Shown here one piece after another: positions 1-9,192 of a DNA stretch of 34,039 nt. The notes below the pieces were generated by a model, which made no database searches, was not told the DNA's origin, and saw nothing but the letters and a program-made list of their open reading frames with translations. The stretch's first letter is position 1. Every line of letters starts with the position of its first letter. Source of the DNA: an uncultured Pseudomonadota bacterium (lineage in GTDB: Bacteria > Pseudomonadota > Alphaproteobacteria > RF32 > CAG-239); NCBI GenBank assembly GCA_949295935.1, contig CASFMW010000008.1, positions 1-34,039 of the forward strand. Reading direction: 5' to 3'. The position numbers were made by a program, and so were the translations under genes.

Positions 1-1
1 G

Positions 2-769
2 TCTGGTTATGACTGGAACGCTTCTGCACAGACTTGTACCCAGCAATGCGCAAGCTCTTATCAATATACTTGTACTGGAACTAATCAAACAGGTGGCAGC
101 GGAACAGCTTGTGGTGGATTATATGAGGCTTGCTCTTGTTCTAGAGGTTATTTCTGGGACGGATCTGTTTGTGTAGAAGGGAACATGTGTATGAAAGGTA
201 CTCAACATGGTTATATCCTTAATAGCGACATGACAATAACGTATACTGCACAAAGCGGAAAAACACCTATCGGTGTAGTTGTCTGCTCTTATCCTGAAGG
301 TGGCGGACAGGCAATGGCACTAGAGTCGATAGGAGAGTATAAATGGGGAATATCGATAGGTTATGATATTCCAAATTTATCAAATAGTTTTGGAGACTTT
401 TTAGAAGCTGCACTAGATATAGCAAGTTGTGCTAATAGTGCAAAGATAATGGCAGCAGGAGATAAGAGTAAATATCCGGCAGCATGGGCAGCACATGAGT
501 ATAAAACAGAAGGCACGAGTGCGGGAGATTGGTGCTTACCGGCAGCAGGAATATTTACCTCATATTATAATAACCGAGATGCAATTAATTCAGGTTTTAC
601 AAAAGTTGGTGGAACACAATTTTTCCTCAACGCCTACGGCACCTACGCTTGGTCATCAACCGAAGACGATACCCAAGAGGCGTGGAGCTCAGGCTTTGGT
701 AACAATTTTAGTGTGATCTACACCTATAAGTATTATGGCCGCGAGGTCCGCCCCGTCCTTGAATTTTAG
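2..769 (+). CDS. Surface protein, C-terminal part (DUF1566/Lcl_C-like), 5' truncated
   Basis: The reading frame is open from the first complete codon at position 2 to TAG at 769, so this is the last 255 residues of a longer protein and not a gene starting at an internal ATG. The first about 60 residues are rich in Cys, Gly, Ser and Thr (for example CSCSRGYFWDGSVC), like small disulfide repeats of exported proteins. The C-terminal part has the DUF1566/C-type-lectin-like signature: WCLPAAG, then WSSTE, then a closing REVRPVLEF. Proteins of this class are usually secreted or surface-anchored and many bind ligands, but the ligand here is unknown. The last about 150 bases are visibly richer in G+C than the sequence before them, which suggests a recombined or cassette-like 3' end. 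The fold call is from motif recognition; the function is inferred. Confidence 0.7.
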   Translation, partial: SGYDWNASAQTCTQQCASSYQYTCTGTNQTGGSGTACGGLYEACSCSRGYFWDGSVCVEGNMCMKGTQHGYILNSDMTITYTAQSGKTPIGVVVCSYPEGGGQAMALESIGEYKWGISIGYDIPNLSNSFGDFLEAALDIASCANSAKIMAAGDKSKYPAAWAAHEYKTEGTSAGDWCLPAAGIFTSYYNNRDAINSGFTKVGGTQFFLNAYGTYAWSSTEDDTQEAWSSGFGNNFSVIYTYKYYGREVRPVLEF

Positions 770-788
770 TCCACCACCGTCCTTTCAC

Positions 789-820
789 AAAAAAAGCGGA
801 GCTTCGGCTCTGCTTTTTTT
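789..820 (+). terminator. Rho-independent terminator after surface protein gene
   Basis: A 7-bp stem, GCGGAGC pairing with GCTCTGC (one G-U pair), closes a TTCG tetraloop and is followed by seven T. Seven A precede the stem, so it could also work on the other strand. It lies 19 bases after the TAG of the surface protein gene and separates it from the flagellar cluster. Confidence 0.9.
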
Positions 821-920
821 AAGAAGCTTGGGGATATGTGAGTTTTTGCTGTTAACTTCTTGGAAAAAGTGTTTTAAGAAAAGAAAAAAGGGGAAAATTA
901 AATGAGAATTGGGGAAACTC

Positions 921-2543
921 GTGAATAATTTTGTTCAAAGCATAAAAAATATGTCACCGGGAAGATTAGCATCTTTGGCCGGCGTAATTTTGTTTTTAAT
1001 AAGCTTTTTTGTATATCTTGCCACGCGCTTAAACACAACGGAATACGCTGTTTTATATACGGACTTGGAACTAGAAGACGCCAAACAAATTGTTAATCGA
1101 CTAGAAACCTCAAATATCAAATATAAACTAGAAAAAAACGGCACTGAGATTCTCGTTCCCACCGATATGGTGAACAAAATGCGAGTCGATACCGCAGAAT
1201 TGGCGCTTGCCTCTAAGGGCTCAAACGTCGGTTACGAGATTTTTGACAATACCGATGCTCTTGGCTCAACTAACTTTGTTCAGAATGTAAATTTGATTCG
1301 CGCGCTTGAAGGTGAGTTAGCACGCACTGTCCGCAGTGTAGATAATATTAAGAGCGCCAGAGTCCACTTGGTTTTACCCAAAAGAGAAATGTTTTCTAAG
1401 GAAGAACAAGTCCCGACCGCTTCTGTTGTTGTCCGCACGGTTAACGGAACTTTGAGCCCGCAAAGCGTTTTGGCGATTCAAAAATTGATTGCCGCTTCTG
1501 TGCCCAAGCTGGATGTTAAAAACGTTGCGATTGTTGACAGCTCCGGAAATTTGCTGACAGAGGACAAAAATAAAGAACTGATGCAGCTAAATAGAAACGA
1601 AGAATTGCGTCAGGATTTGGAACGCAGCATGGCCGAACGTGTTCAAAAATTGCTGGAAAGAAGTGTCGGACAAGGCAATGTTCGCGCCCAAGTTTATTTG
1701 GAAATGGATTTTGATCAGGTTGTCACTAATGAAGAAATTTATGATCCGGACGGACAAGTTATTCGCTCTGAAGCCAGTACGACCAATAATTCTGCCACAA
1801 CCGAAAATAACGCACCAGTAACGGTTGCCCAAAATATTCCAAATGGGGATACTGTGGCACAGGGGGATGGTAGCTATACTCAAAGTTCCAATACCGAGTC
1901 GACGATTAATTATGAAATTTCAAAAATCGTCAGAAACAAGGTCAAAAACAATGGCGTAATTACGCGTATGACAACAGCTGTTGTTATTGACGGTATTTAT
2001 GAAAGGAACGAAGAAGGGGATATTGTATATCGTCCGCGTAGCGATGAAGAGATGAAAAAGTTTGAAGATCTGGTCAAGTCAGCTTTGGGCTATAACGCTG
2101 AACGAGGCGATATGGTAGAGGTTAGAAACCTTCAGTTTGTTAATGGCCAAATGATTAAGCCTGAAAAGAAGGTAGAAACGCTGATAATGGGCTTCACAAA
2201 GGATGAGATTATCCGTATATCAGAAGGCATAGGAGTTGCACTCGTTGCTATATTAGTTATATTATTAGTCATTCGACCACTGATAAATAATGCGTTTGAT
2301 ATGAATAATAATGATAGCGATACCCGTCTTTTGGGGCAAAATGCTGAAGAAGATAATCTGCTGTTGTCAAACTTTTTGGATGAAGACCATGAAGAAGTCG
2401 GCGACATGATCAATATGAGCAAAGTCAACGGCAGGGTTAAGGCATCTTCAGTCAAGAGAATTAATGACATTGTTGAGAAAAATCCTGATGCGGCTGTTAA
2501 TATTGTCCGCAGCTGGCTGTACCAAAACGAAAATAATGGATAA
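921..2543 (+). CDS. fliF: Flagellar MS-ring protein FliF
   Basis: FliF forms the MS ring in the inner membrane, the base on which the switch and export gate assemble. The protein is about 540 residues, normal for the family. A membrane segment near residues 15-35 (LAGVILFLISFFVYLA) and a second near 440-460 (VALVAILVILLVIRPLI) flank the periplasmic ring-building domains. These include the stretches LVLPKREMFSKEE and ASVVVRT typical of FliF. The C-terminal tail, which binds FliG, is present. I prefer GTG at 921 because GGGGAA lies 4 bases upstream; a TTG at 909 in the same frame is possible but poorly placed for a ribosome site. A tiny ORF of 8 codons starts at ATG 902 and overlaps this start. 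The gene heads a tight co-directional run with fliG. Confidence 0.95.
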   Translation: MNNFVQSIKNMSPGRLASLAGVILFLISFFVYLATRLNTTEYAVLYTDLELEDAKQIVNRLETSNIKYKLEKNGTEILVPTDMVNKMRVDTAELALASKGSNVGYEIFDNTDALGSTNFVQNVNLIRALEGELARTVRSVDNIKSARVHLVLPKREMFSKEEQVPTASVVVRTVNGTLSPQSVLAIQKLIAASVPKLDVKNVAIVDSSGNLLTEDKNKELMQLNRNEELRQDLERSMAERVQKLLERSVGQGNVRAQVYLEMDFDQVVTNEEIYDPDGQVIRSEASTTNNSATTENNAPVTVAQNIPNGDTVAQGDGSYTQSSNTESTINYEISKIVRNKVKNNGVITRMTTAVVIDGIYERNEEGDIVYRPRSDEEMKKFEDLVKSALGYNAERGDMVEVRNLQFVNGQMIKPEKKVETLIMGFTKDEIIRISEGIGVALVAILVILLVIRPLINNAFDMNNNDSDTRLLGQNAEEDNLLLSNFLDEDHEEVGDMINMSKVNGRVKASSVKRINDIVEKNPDAAVNIVRSWLYQNENNG

Positions 2544-2548
2544 CTAAA

Positions 2549-3571
2549 ATGAAGCAAAACGTAATAGATGATTATAATTTATTGTCCGGTCAGCAAAAAG
2601 CGGCCATTCTGATGATGTCTCTGGATGAAGAGAAATCAGCGGCTCTTTTTGCTTTAATGGATGATGAAGAAATCAAAGAATTGTCCGTTATCATGGCCAG
2701 CCTCGGAAAAGTAAATTCAAACGTCGTTGAGCAGTTGTTTGCTGAGTTTAGCGAGAAACTAAATTCTGCCGGCACTTTGATAGGAACCTATGAAACCACA
2801 GAAAGATTGCTGTCTAAATCAATGGATAAAGACCGCGTTGCCGCAATTATGGAAGAAATCAGAGGCCCTGCCGGTAGAACCATGTGGGATAAACTTGGTA
2901 ATGTAAACGAACATGTTTTAGCCAATTATTTGAAGAACGAATATCCGCAAACCATTGCCGTTATTTTATCAAAAATAAAACCCGAGCATGCAGCTAAGGT
3001 GATTGCGCTTCTGCCGGAAAACTTTGCAATGGAAATCATTATGCGTATGCTGCGTATGGATTCTGTTCAAAAAGAAGTCTTAGATGGGCTGGAAAAAACC
3101 TTGCGCAAAGAGTTTATGAGCAACTTGTCTAAGTCAACGCGCCGCGATTCTCATGAATTGATTGCCGACATCTTTAACTCTTTGGACAGAAACACGGAGG
3201 CACGTTTCATGGATGCCTTGGAAGACCGCAATCCAGAATCTGCAGACCGAGTAAAGTCTTTGATGTTTACGTTTGAAGATTTGGTCAGAGTCGATTCTCA
3301 GGGTATTCAAGTCTTGCTCCGCAATATTGATAAAGATAAGTTGGCAGTGGCATTAAAAGGTGCGTCTGAAACCATTAAAGAGCTCTTCTTTAATAATATG
3401 TCATCTCGTGCCGGAAAAATTATTAAAGAAGATATGGAAGCCATGGGGCCTGTCCGTTTAAGAGACGTCGAAGAAGCTCAGCTTTATGTTGTTAATGCAA
3501 CAAAAGAGCTGTCAAATTCGGGTGAAATTGTCATTAGTGAAGGCAAAGACAGCGACGAGCTGGTATATTAA
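2549..3571 (+). CDS. fliG: Flagellar motor switch protein FliG
   Basis: FliG is the C-ring protein that sits on FliF and contacts the stator to make torque. The 340-residue length fits the family. The N-terminal part begins with the FliF-binding region (SGQQKAAILMMSLDEE). The middle domain has the EYPQTIAVILS motif, close to the family EHPQTIA. The C-terminal torque domain follows the MFTFEDLVRVDSQGIQVLLR stretch, with the charged residues expected there. The gene starts 5 bases after the fliF stop, so it is probably co-transcribed and translated by coupling; only a weak GGAT precedes the ATG. No truncation or frameshift is seen. Confidence 0.97.
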   Translation: MKQNVIDDYNLLSGQQKAAILMMSLDEEKSAALFALMDDEEIKELSVIMASLGKVNSNVVEQLFAEFSEKLNSAGTLIGTYETTERLLSKSMDKDRVAAIMEEIRGPAGRTMWDKLGNVNEHVLANYLKNEYPQTIAVILSKIKPEHAAKVIALLPENFAMEIIMRMLRMDSVQKEVLDGLEKTLRKEFMSNLSKSTRRDSHELIADIFNSLDRNTEARFMDALEDRNPESADRVKSLMFTFEDLVRVDSQGIQVLLRNIDKDKLAVALKGASETIKELFFNNMSSRAGKIIKEDMEAMGPVRLRDVEEAQLYVVNATKELSNSGEIVISEGKDSDELVY

Positions 3572-3589
3572 GGAAAGAGCTGACAACCG

Positions 3590-4387
3590 ATGGCCGAATA
3601 CGAGAAGTTTATGTTTGATAATTTTGTTATTAAAGACGGAGACGACTTACCCGAGTTTCCCGAAAAACTTCCCGTGCCGACAACAGATACGGCTCTGAGC
3701 GTTCCCGAAGAGGCTGATAACACAGAGCCAGAGGTTGAGCCAGAAGAAACAGAGTCTGAGCCGAAGCCGGAAGTTGAAGAACAAACTGTTGAAGAAGAAC
3801 CAAAGGAAGAGGACACTTTTGTACCGGAGGTTATAACTTTTACGGAAGAAGAAGTTGAAGATAAAATAAAAGAGGCGGAAGAAACCGCTTATGAAAACGG
3901 CAGAAAAGCAGGATTGGCAGAGCAGGGGGCTGAGCAGAACCTTTTGCTGGAGCAAATTGATAAGTCTCTGCAAAACGCTATGGCTGAAGCTGAAAAAATA
4001 AAAGAAGAACTGAGTTCTCAGTTTAAGGGGTTGGCCGCGGTATTAATTGAAAAATTCATTCCGACTTTAGCCAAGGAGCAGGCTGAAGAACTGCTGAAAA
4101 AGTTTTTGGAAGAAAATTTTTCCAATTTCAAGAGCGAAGCAAAGTTGTCATTTTATTTTAATCCTGATATTATTATCAAAGCGCAAGAAATTGTTGCCAG
4201 ATTAGCACATAAAAGCGATTATGAAGGAAAGATAGCCTTACACAAAGATGCGAGTTTGGGACTGAGCGATTGTCGGGTAGAATGGGAAAACGGCGGTGTA
4301 GAAGTTAATATGAAGCAAATGCAAAAAGAGGCGGAAGCTTTGCTTGATGACCAAAACAATAAAACAAAAGAGGGAGAGCACTCATGA
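3590..4387 (+). CDS. fliH: Flagellar assembly protein FliH (FlbE-like)
   Basis: FliH regulates the export ATPase FliI and links it to FliN at the C ring. The 265-residue protein has a long Glu/Pro/Val-rich acidic segment at about residues 40-80. A predicted coiled coil follows at about 85-150 (EEVEDKIKEAEETAYENGRKAG and onward). The C-terminal domain is FliH/YscL-like, ending near DCRVEWENGGVEVN, which matches the family's conserved W.nGG ending. Position between fliG and fliN is the same as flbE in Caulobacter. The stop overlaps the fliN start by four bases. Sequence identity within this family is low, so the name rests partly on gene order. Confidence 0.85.
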   Translation: MAEYEKFMFDNFVIKDGDDLPEFPEKLPVPTTDTALSVPEEADNTEPEVEPEETESEPKPEVEEQTVEEEPKEEDTFVPEVITFTEEEVEDKIKEAEETAYENGRKAGLAEQGAEQNLLLEQIDKSLQNAMAEAEKIKEELSSQFKGLAAVLIEKFIPTLAKEQAEELLKKFLEENFSNFKSEAKLSFYFNPDIIIKAQEIVARLAHKSDYEGKIALHKDASLGLSDCRVEWENGGVEVNMKQMQKEAEALLDDQNNKTKEGEHS

Positions 4388-4740
4388 GTGAAAATTTAGA
4401 TTTGGACGAGATGAACGACAGCCAAATGACGGAGAACGATCCGGTATTAAAAAAAGAAAGTATGATTGATAATTTTGACATTCCGAGCTCTGCCGCAGAC
4501 TTAGAGCCTGTGTATGACATACCGGTAAAAGTATCTGCCATTTTGGGCAAGGCGCATATGACGGTCAGCCAGTTATTAAAGCTCAATAAAGGGGCAATAA
4601 TTGAGCTGGATAAAAAAGTCGGAGAAGCGATAGATATTTATGTCAACAATAATTTGGTTGCGCGCGGCGAAGTTGTGGTTGTTGACGACAAACTTGGAAT
4701 AACCATGACCGAGGTTGTGAAGTCTAATTTGAATAAATAG
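4384..4740 (+). CDS. fliN: Flagellar motor switch protein FliN
   Basis: FliN is the lower part of the C ring and docks FliH-FliI export complexes. The 118-residue protein has a variable acidic N-terminus of about 45 residues. A SpoA/surface-presentation domain follows: YDIPVKVSAILGKAHMTVSQ, LNKGAIIELDKKVGEAIDIYVNN, LVARGEVVVVDDKLGITMTEV. These are the classic FliN strands. ATGA overlap with fliH and a GAGGGAGAG ribosome site upstream indicate coupling. No fliM is present in this cluster, so it must be elsewhere. Confidence 0.95.
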   Translation: MSENLDLDEMNDSQMTENDPVLKKESMIDNFDIPSSAADLEPVYDIPVKVSAILGKAHMTVSQLLKLNKGAIIELDKKVGEAIDIYVNNNLVARGEVVVVDDKLGITMTEVVKSNLNK

Positions 4741-4756
4741 GTAAGGAAAGGAAAAA

Positions 4757-6079
4757 ATGCAGCTTCTGATAGTCGGAACATTAGAAGGACAGATTGGCGC
4801 CGCCAGTAAGATAGCTATGGCTCAAGGCGGACAGGTTTCGATTGCTGATGATATAGAACCGGCAATGGAGATTTTACGCTCGGGCAAATCCATTGAACTG
4901 GTAATGATTGATGTAAAGTTGGATATATATAAATTTATCCAATCACTGGAGAGTGAGCGGATAAATGTTTTGGTTGTCGCCTGCGGCGTTGCAAATGACC
5001 ATGTTTTAGCGGTTAAAGCAATCAAGGCCGGTGCGAAGGAATATATCCCTCTGCCGCCTGATGCCGAGCTGATAGGGGCTGTCTTGGCTGCTGCCACAAG
5101 AGAAAATCATGCCCTGATTTATGGCGATAAAAAGACCGAGGCCGTTCTTAAAATGGCCAAGCAAGTAGCTCCGTCAGAGGCTAATATTTTGCTGACAGGA
5201 GAGTCCGGTACCGGTAAAGAGATTTTTTCTCGCTTTATCCATGATAACTCAAAGCGGGCAAATAAAAAATTTGTAGCTGTGAACTGTGCAGCGATTCCCG
5301 AAACCTTGCTTGAATCTGAACTCTTTGGCTATGAAAAAGGCGCTTTTACCGGCGCAGTTGCTCGTAGAATAGGTAAGTTTGAAGAAGCCAGCGACGGCAC
5401 CTTGCTGCTTGATGAAATTTCTGAAATGGATATCAAGATTCAGTCAAAGTTGCTGCGTGCCATTCAGGAAAAAGAGATAGATAGAATTGGCGGCAAAGCC
5501 CCGATAAAAGTTAATACAAGAATAATCGCGACATCAAACCGCAACTTGTCAGAAGCAGTCAAGAACGGAACATTTCGTCAGGACTTGTATTATCGTCTGA
5601 ATGTTGTGAACATAAACATTCCGCCCTTGAGAGAAAGAGTGGACGATATCGTTGTTCTGGCAAAACATTTTGTAAAAAAATATTCAGAGTTAAATGATAT
5701 TAGCTTAAAGCCGCTGTCAAAAGAAGCGGAAGACAAACTGAAAAATTATCTTTGGCCGGGTAACGTCCGAGAGCTTGAAAACACGATCCATCGCGCGGTC
5801 TTGCTAAGTACGGAAGAAGAAATTGGCGCAGATGCCATTATTTTGAATGATGAGGACGCAATTATAAACAAGCCCGAAACCGGAGAAGAGATGAGAGGCG
5901 GAGAGTTTGTCGGCCGCACGGTTGCCAATATGGAGCGGACGCTGATAATTGATACCTTGAAGCACACAATGGGCAATCGCACAACAGCCGCAAATATTTT
6001 GGGCATATCCATCAGAACATTAAGGAACAAACTCAAACAATATGAGGAAGAGGGATATAATCTTCCATCGGGGCAGTAA
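4757..6079 (+). CDS. flbD: Flagellar sigma54-dependent regulator FlbD
   Basis: FlbD activates sigma54-dependent class III/IV flagellar genes. Residues 1-115 are a degenerate receiver. It keeps the phospho-acceptor-like Asp52 (VMIDVKLD) but lacks the acidic pair normally found after the first strand (LLIVGTLEGQ). This matches Caulobacter FlbD, including the AGAKEYIPLPPDAEL stretch. Residues 130-360 are the AAA+ domain, with Walker A GESGTGKE at 148-155 and the sigma54-contacting GAFTGA at 195-200. The C-terminus is a Fis-type helix-turn-helix (TTAANILGISIRTLRNKLKQY). In Caulobacter activity depends on FliX and not on a simple kinase; whether that holds here is inference. The gene starts 16 bases after fliN with AAGGAAAGG upstream. 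Confidence 0.96.
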   Translation: MQLLIVGTLEGQIGAASKIAMAQGGQVSIADDIEPAMEILRSGKSIELVMIDVKLDIYKFIQSLESERINVLVVACGVANDHVLAVKAIKAGAKEYIPLPPDAELIGAVLAAATRENHALIYGDKKTEAVLKMAKQVAPSEANILLTGESGTGKEIFSRFIHDNSKRANKKFVAVNCAAIPETLLESELFGYEKGAFTGAVARRIGKFEEASDGTLLLDEISEMDIKIQSKLLRAIQEKEIDRIGGKAPIKVNTRIIATSNRNLSEAVKNGTFRQDLYYRLNVVNINIPPLRERVDDIVVLAKHFVKKYSELNDISLKPLSKEAEDKLKNYLWPGNVRELENTIHRAVLLSTEEEIGADAIILNDEDAIINKPETGEEMRGGEFVGRTVANMERTLIIDTLKHTMGNRTTAANILGISIRTLRNKLKQYEEEGYNLPSGQ

Positions 6080-6085
6080 AAATAA

Positions 6086-8209
6086 ATGGCAAAAGAACCG
6101 CAAAAAAACACCTCAGGCTTTGGCAAAAAGCCTTTGAAAGAAATTTTGATAGCCTCCACACGCCGAGGAGACTTGTTCTTTGCTTTTACTATAATCTTGA
6201 TGTTGGTCATCTTGATTATGCCGATGCCTGCATGGCTGTTGGATATTGCGCTGGCTTTTTCCATCACGATTTCTTGTCTGGTGCTGATGACTGCCATCTT
6301 TATTGAAAAGCCAAACGAGTTTAATGCCTTTCCTTTGGTCTTGTTGATTACAACAATGTATCGGTTGTCGCTCAATCTGGCTTCAACACGCTTGATTCTG
6401 GCTGATGGTTACCAAGGACCTGACGCTGCCGGTGAGGTTATTAAGGCCTTTGGTGGCTTTATTATGGGCAATAACTTTATTATTGGTGTGATTGTATTTG
6501 CAATATTGGTTGTCGTTAATTTTGTAGTCATTACCAAGGGTTCCGGCCGTATTGCGGAAGTGGCCGCACGTTTTGCCTTGGATGCCATGCCCGGAAAACA
6601 AATGGCGATTGATGCGGATTTATCATCAGGTTTGATAACGGAAGACGAGGCCCGAGCCAGACGAGAAGACTTATCAAAAGAGAGTGCGTTTTACGGAGCC
6701 ATGGACGGTGCTTCAAAGTTTGTTCGCGGAGATGCGATTGCCGGATTAATTATCACCTTTATTAATGTGGTTGCCGGTATGATAATCGGTATGGTGCAAA
6801 ATCACATGTCCTTTGCACAAGCAGCTGAAACCTATACGCGCTTAACCGTAGGTGATGGCTTGGTTTCACAGGTTCCGGCCTTAATTATTTCTGTTGCTGC
6901 TGGTATTTTGGTGTCAAAAGCCGGTATGACCGATGCCACGGATAAAGTTTTGTTTGCGCAGGTTTCAAATTATCCAAAGGCACTGGGAATGAGTTCCTTC
7001 ATGGCCTTGTCTTTGGCCATGTTGCCGGGAACACCGGCTTTGCCGTTTATGTTATTGGCAGTATTGACCGGTGCAACGGCTTATTATTTGAACCGCCAGC
7101 AACAGGTCGCTCAAGCCAAATTGGCCGCAATTAAAGAGCAAGAGAAGAAACAAGGACCTTTGGCTAAGGCTGCAGATGAGCCGATAGCAAATGCCTTGAA
7201 GATTGATATGATAAGGTTGGAGATTGGCTATGGCTTGCTTCCGTTGGTAAATGAGCAGAACAACCGCAAGCTGACCGACCAGATAAAAGCCTTAAGAAGG
7301 TCTTTGGCGGTTGAGTTGGGCTTTGTCATGCCCTCAATCCGCATCCAAGATAATATGCAACTGCCGCCGAATGAATATAATATATATATTAAAGAGGTGA
7401 AGTCGGGTAAAGGCGAGTTGCGCCCGACCCAGTTGTTAGTTATGGATCCAAGGGGTGAACCGATATCTCTCCCCGGAGAAAACACGTTTGAGCCGACTTT
7501 TGGGTTAAAAGCGATGTGGATTAATCCGTCATATCGTGAAGAAGCAATGTTCAGAGGCTATACGGTAGTAGATCCGGCCACGGTTGTAACGACGCATATT
7601 ACCGAGCTGGTTAAAGATAATATGCCGGAATTGTTATCTTATGCCGAAACCCAGAAATTGCTTGATGAAATGGATAAAGAGCAGCAAAAACTGGTCAAAG
7701 AGCTTGTCCCGAGCAAAATTTCGGTTGGCGCAATTCAAAGAGTATTGCAAAATTTGTTACAAGAACGTGTATCAATCAGAGATTTGCCCACCATCTTGGA
7801 AGGTATATCGGAGGCAGTATCTTCAACCAGAAGCCTGATGATGATAACCGAGCATGTCAGAACACGTTTGGCACGACAAATTTCCAATGCCAATACCAAT
7901 GAAATGGGGATAATACCTTTGGTAACGCTGTCCCCGCAGTGGGAGCAAGCTTTTGCCGAAGCGATTATCGGAGAAGGGGATGACCGCCAGTTAGCGATGG
8001 CCCCGACTGCCTTACAGGGATTTATCAGCAAAGTCAGAACTGTGTTAGAAGATTTGGCCATAAAAGGTGAAACAGGGGTATTGCTAACCAGCCCGAATAT
8101 CAGACCGTTTGTTCGCTCGATTATTGAGCGTTTTCGCCCAATGACGGTGGTTATGTCACAAAACGAGATTTATCCTAAAGCCAAAATAAAAACAGTCGGC
8201 CAGATTTAG
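6086..8209 (+). CDS. flhA: Flagellar export gate protein FlhA
   Basis: FlhA is the large inner-membrane component of the flagellar type III export gate. The 707 residues match the family. About eight membrane segments fill residues 25-340. They enclose the conserved FHIPEP-family region: PFVLLITTMYRLSLNLASTR-like sequence, then ALDAMPGKQMAIDADLSSGLI and YGAMDGASKFVRGDAIAG. The C-terminal cytoplasmic domain (about 370-707) binds chaperone-substrate complexes and ends normally with the region after EIYPKAKIKTVGQI. It starts 6 bases after flbD; only a weak GGGGCAG is upstream. The order flbD-flhA-flhF is as in other Alphaproteobacteria. Confidence 0.97.
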   Translation: MAKEPQKNTSGFGKKPLKEILIASTRRGDLFFAFTIILMLVILIMPMPAWLLDIALAFSITISCLVLMTAIFIEKPNEFNAFPLVLLITTMYRLSLNLASTRLILADGYQGPDAAGEVIKAFGGFIMGNNFIIGVIVFAILVVVNFVVITKGSGRIAEVAARFALDAMPGKQMAIDADLSSGLITEDEARARREDLSKESAFYGAMDGASKFVRGDAIAGLIITFINVVAGMIIGMVQNHMSFAQAAETYTRLTVGDGLVSQVPALIISVAAGILVSKAGMTDATDKVLFAQVSNYPKALGMSSFMALSLAMLPGTPALPFMLLAVLTGATAYYLNRQQQVAQAKLAAIKEQEKKQGPLAKAADEPIANALKIDMIRLEIGYGLLPLVNEQNNRKLTDQIKALRRSLAVELGFVMPSIRIQDNMQLPPNEYNIYIKEVKSGKGELRPTQLLVMDPRGEPISLPGENTFEPTFGLKAMWINPSYREEAMFRGYTVVDPATVVTTHITELVKDNMPELLSYAETQKLLDEMDKEQQKLVKELVPSKISVGAIQRVLQNLLQERVSIRDLPTILEGISEAVSSTRSLMMITEHVRTRLARQISNANTNEMGIIPLVTLSPQWEQAFAEAIIGEGDDRQLAMAPTALQGFISKVRTVLEDLAIKGETGVLLTSPNIRPFVRSIIERFRPMTVVMSQNEIYPKAKIKTVGQI

Positions 8210-8225
8210 CGGGTAAGGACAAAAG

Positions 8226-9179
8226 ATGAGATTAAAAACTTATACAGCCGCGAACATGAACGAGGCTTTTGCTTTAGTAAAGCAAGAGCTGGGTAGTGAC
8301 GCTATAATTGTTAGTACGGAAAATACCGAGGACGGTGGCGTCAGAATAACCGCCGCGGAAGAAGAAAAAGACTTCAGCTTTAGTGAAAAAGAAGAAATTC
8401 ATCATGAGCCCAGACGCCGCGACTTTGATGACAGCCGCATAAGAGAAAGTCTGAAATATCATGGCGTTATAAAACAAACCAGAGAAAAAATATTAGCAAA
8501 CGTCAGACAAGAATATTCCACCAGCGGAGAAAAAGATGAAAAAGTTTTGCTTGAAAGATGTCTGGCAAAAATGTTTAGCTATTACAAAATGCTGGAAAGA
8601 AATCGACCATTTAAGCTGTTTATGGGCATAACCGGTAGCGGCAAGTCAACGGCAATCGCCAAAGTCGCCACACAGGCTAAATTCAAAAAAATCAGTAGCT
8701 GTATTGTTAGTACTGACAATGTCCGTGCCGGAGCCAATAATCAGTTAAAAGCTTTTGCCGAGATATTAGAAACACCATTTTACATGGCTAAGGATGCGCA
8801 AAGCTTGTATGAAAAGGCCGCTTCGGCAGCAGAGCGTTACGCGTTAGTTTTAATAGACACACCGGGGATAAATCCGTTTGAAGAAAAAGAAGTGGCGACG
8901 ATAAGGCCTTTGGTCGGGGCTTTAAAGGCCGATGTCATAATGACCATGGATGCCGGCCGCAATTCTTATGATTCAGTAGAAATAGCCGAGATATTTTCAC
9001 AGCTGGGGGCTAAGTATTTGCTGCCAACCCGCATGGATTTAACACGGAGAATAGGCGGTATTATATCAGTTGCCGATAGTACCGGCATGTCTTTAGGTGC
9101 CGCCGGTGTCAGTTCATCAATCGTACAGGGGATAGCCAAGATAGATGCAAAATCTCTGGCGCGTCTTCTTTTGTCATAG
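8226..9179 (+). CDS. flhF: Flagellar GTPase FlhF (SRP-type)
   Basis: FlhF is an SRP-family GTPase that sets the place, and sometimes the number, of flagella. The N-terminus (MRLKTYTAANMNEAFALVKQELGSDAIIVS in pieces) is the typical FlhF opening. The GTPase domain has G1 GITGSGKST at 134-142, the DTPG G3 motif (LIDTPGINPF) and a late G5-like region. At 317 residues it is shorter than many FlhF proteins because the linker between the N-terminal region and the N domain is brief. TAAGGA precedes the ATG. It is followed 13 bases later by flhG, its usual partner ATPase. Confidence 0.93.
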   Translation: MRLKTYTAANMNEAFALVKQELGSDAIIVSTENTEDGGVRITAAEEEKDFSFSEKEEIHHEPRRRDFDDSRIRESLKYHGVIKQTREKILANVRQEYSTSGEKDEKVLLERCLAKMFSYYKMLERNRPFKLFMGITGSGKSTAIAKVATQAKFKKISSCIVSTDNVRAGANNQLKAFAEILETPFYMAKDAQSLYEKAASAAERYALVLIDTPGINPFEEKEVATIRPLVGALKADVIMTMDAGRNSYDSVEIAEIFSQLGAKYLLPTRMDLTRRIGGIISVADSTGMSLGAAGVSSSIVQGIAKIDAKSLARLLLS

Positions 9180-9192
9180 GGGAATAAGGAAT

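Noticed and set aside
185-769. Complete small gene starting at ATG 185
   Set aside because: The frame is open without a stop back to position 2 and has no ribosome site before ATG 185; it is the end of a longer protein.
821-908. Sigma54 promoter before fliF
   Set aside because: No GG and GC pair with 10 bases between fits here; the GC of TTGCT has no GG at the required place.
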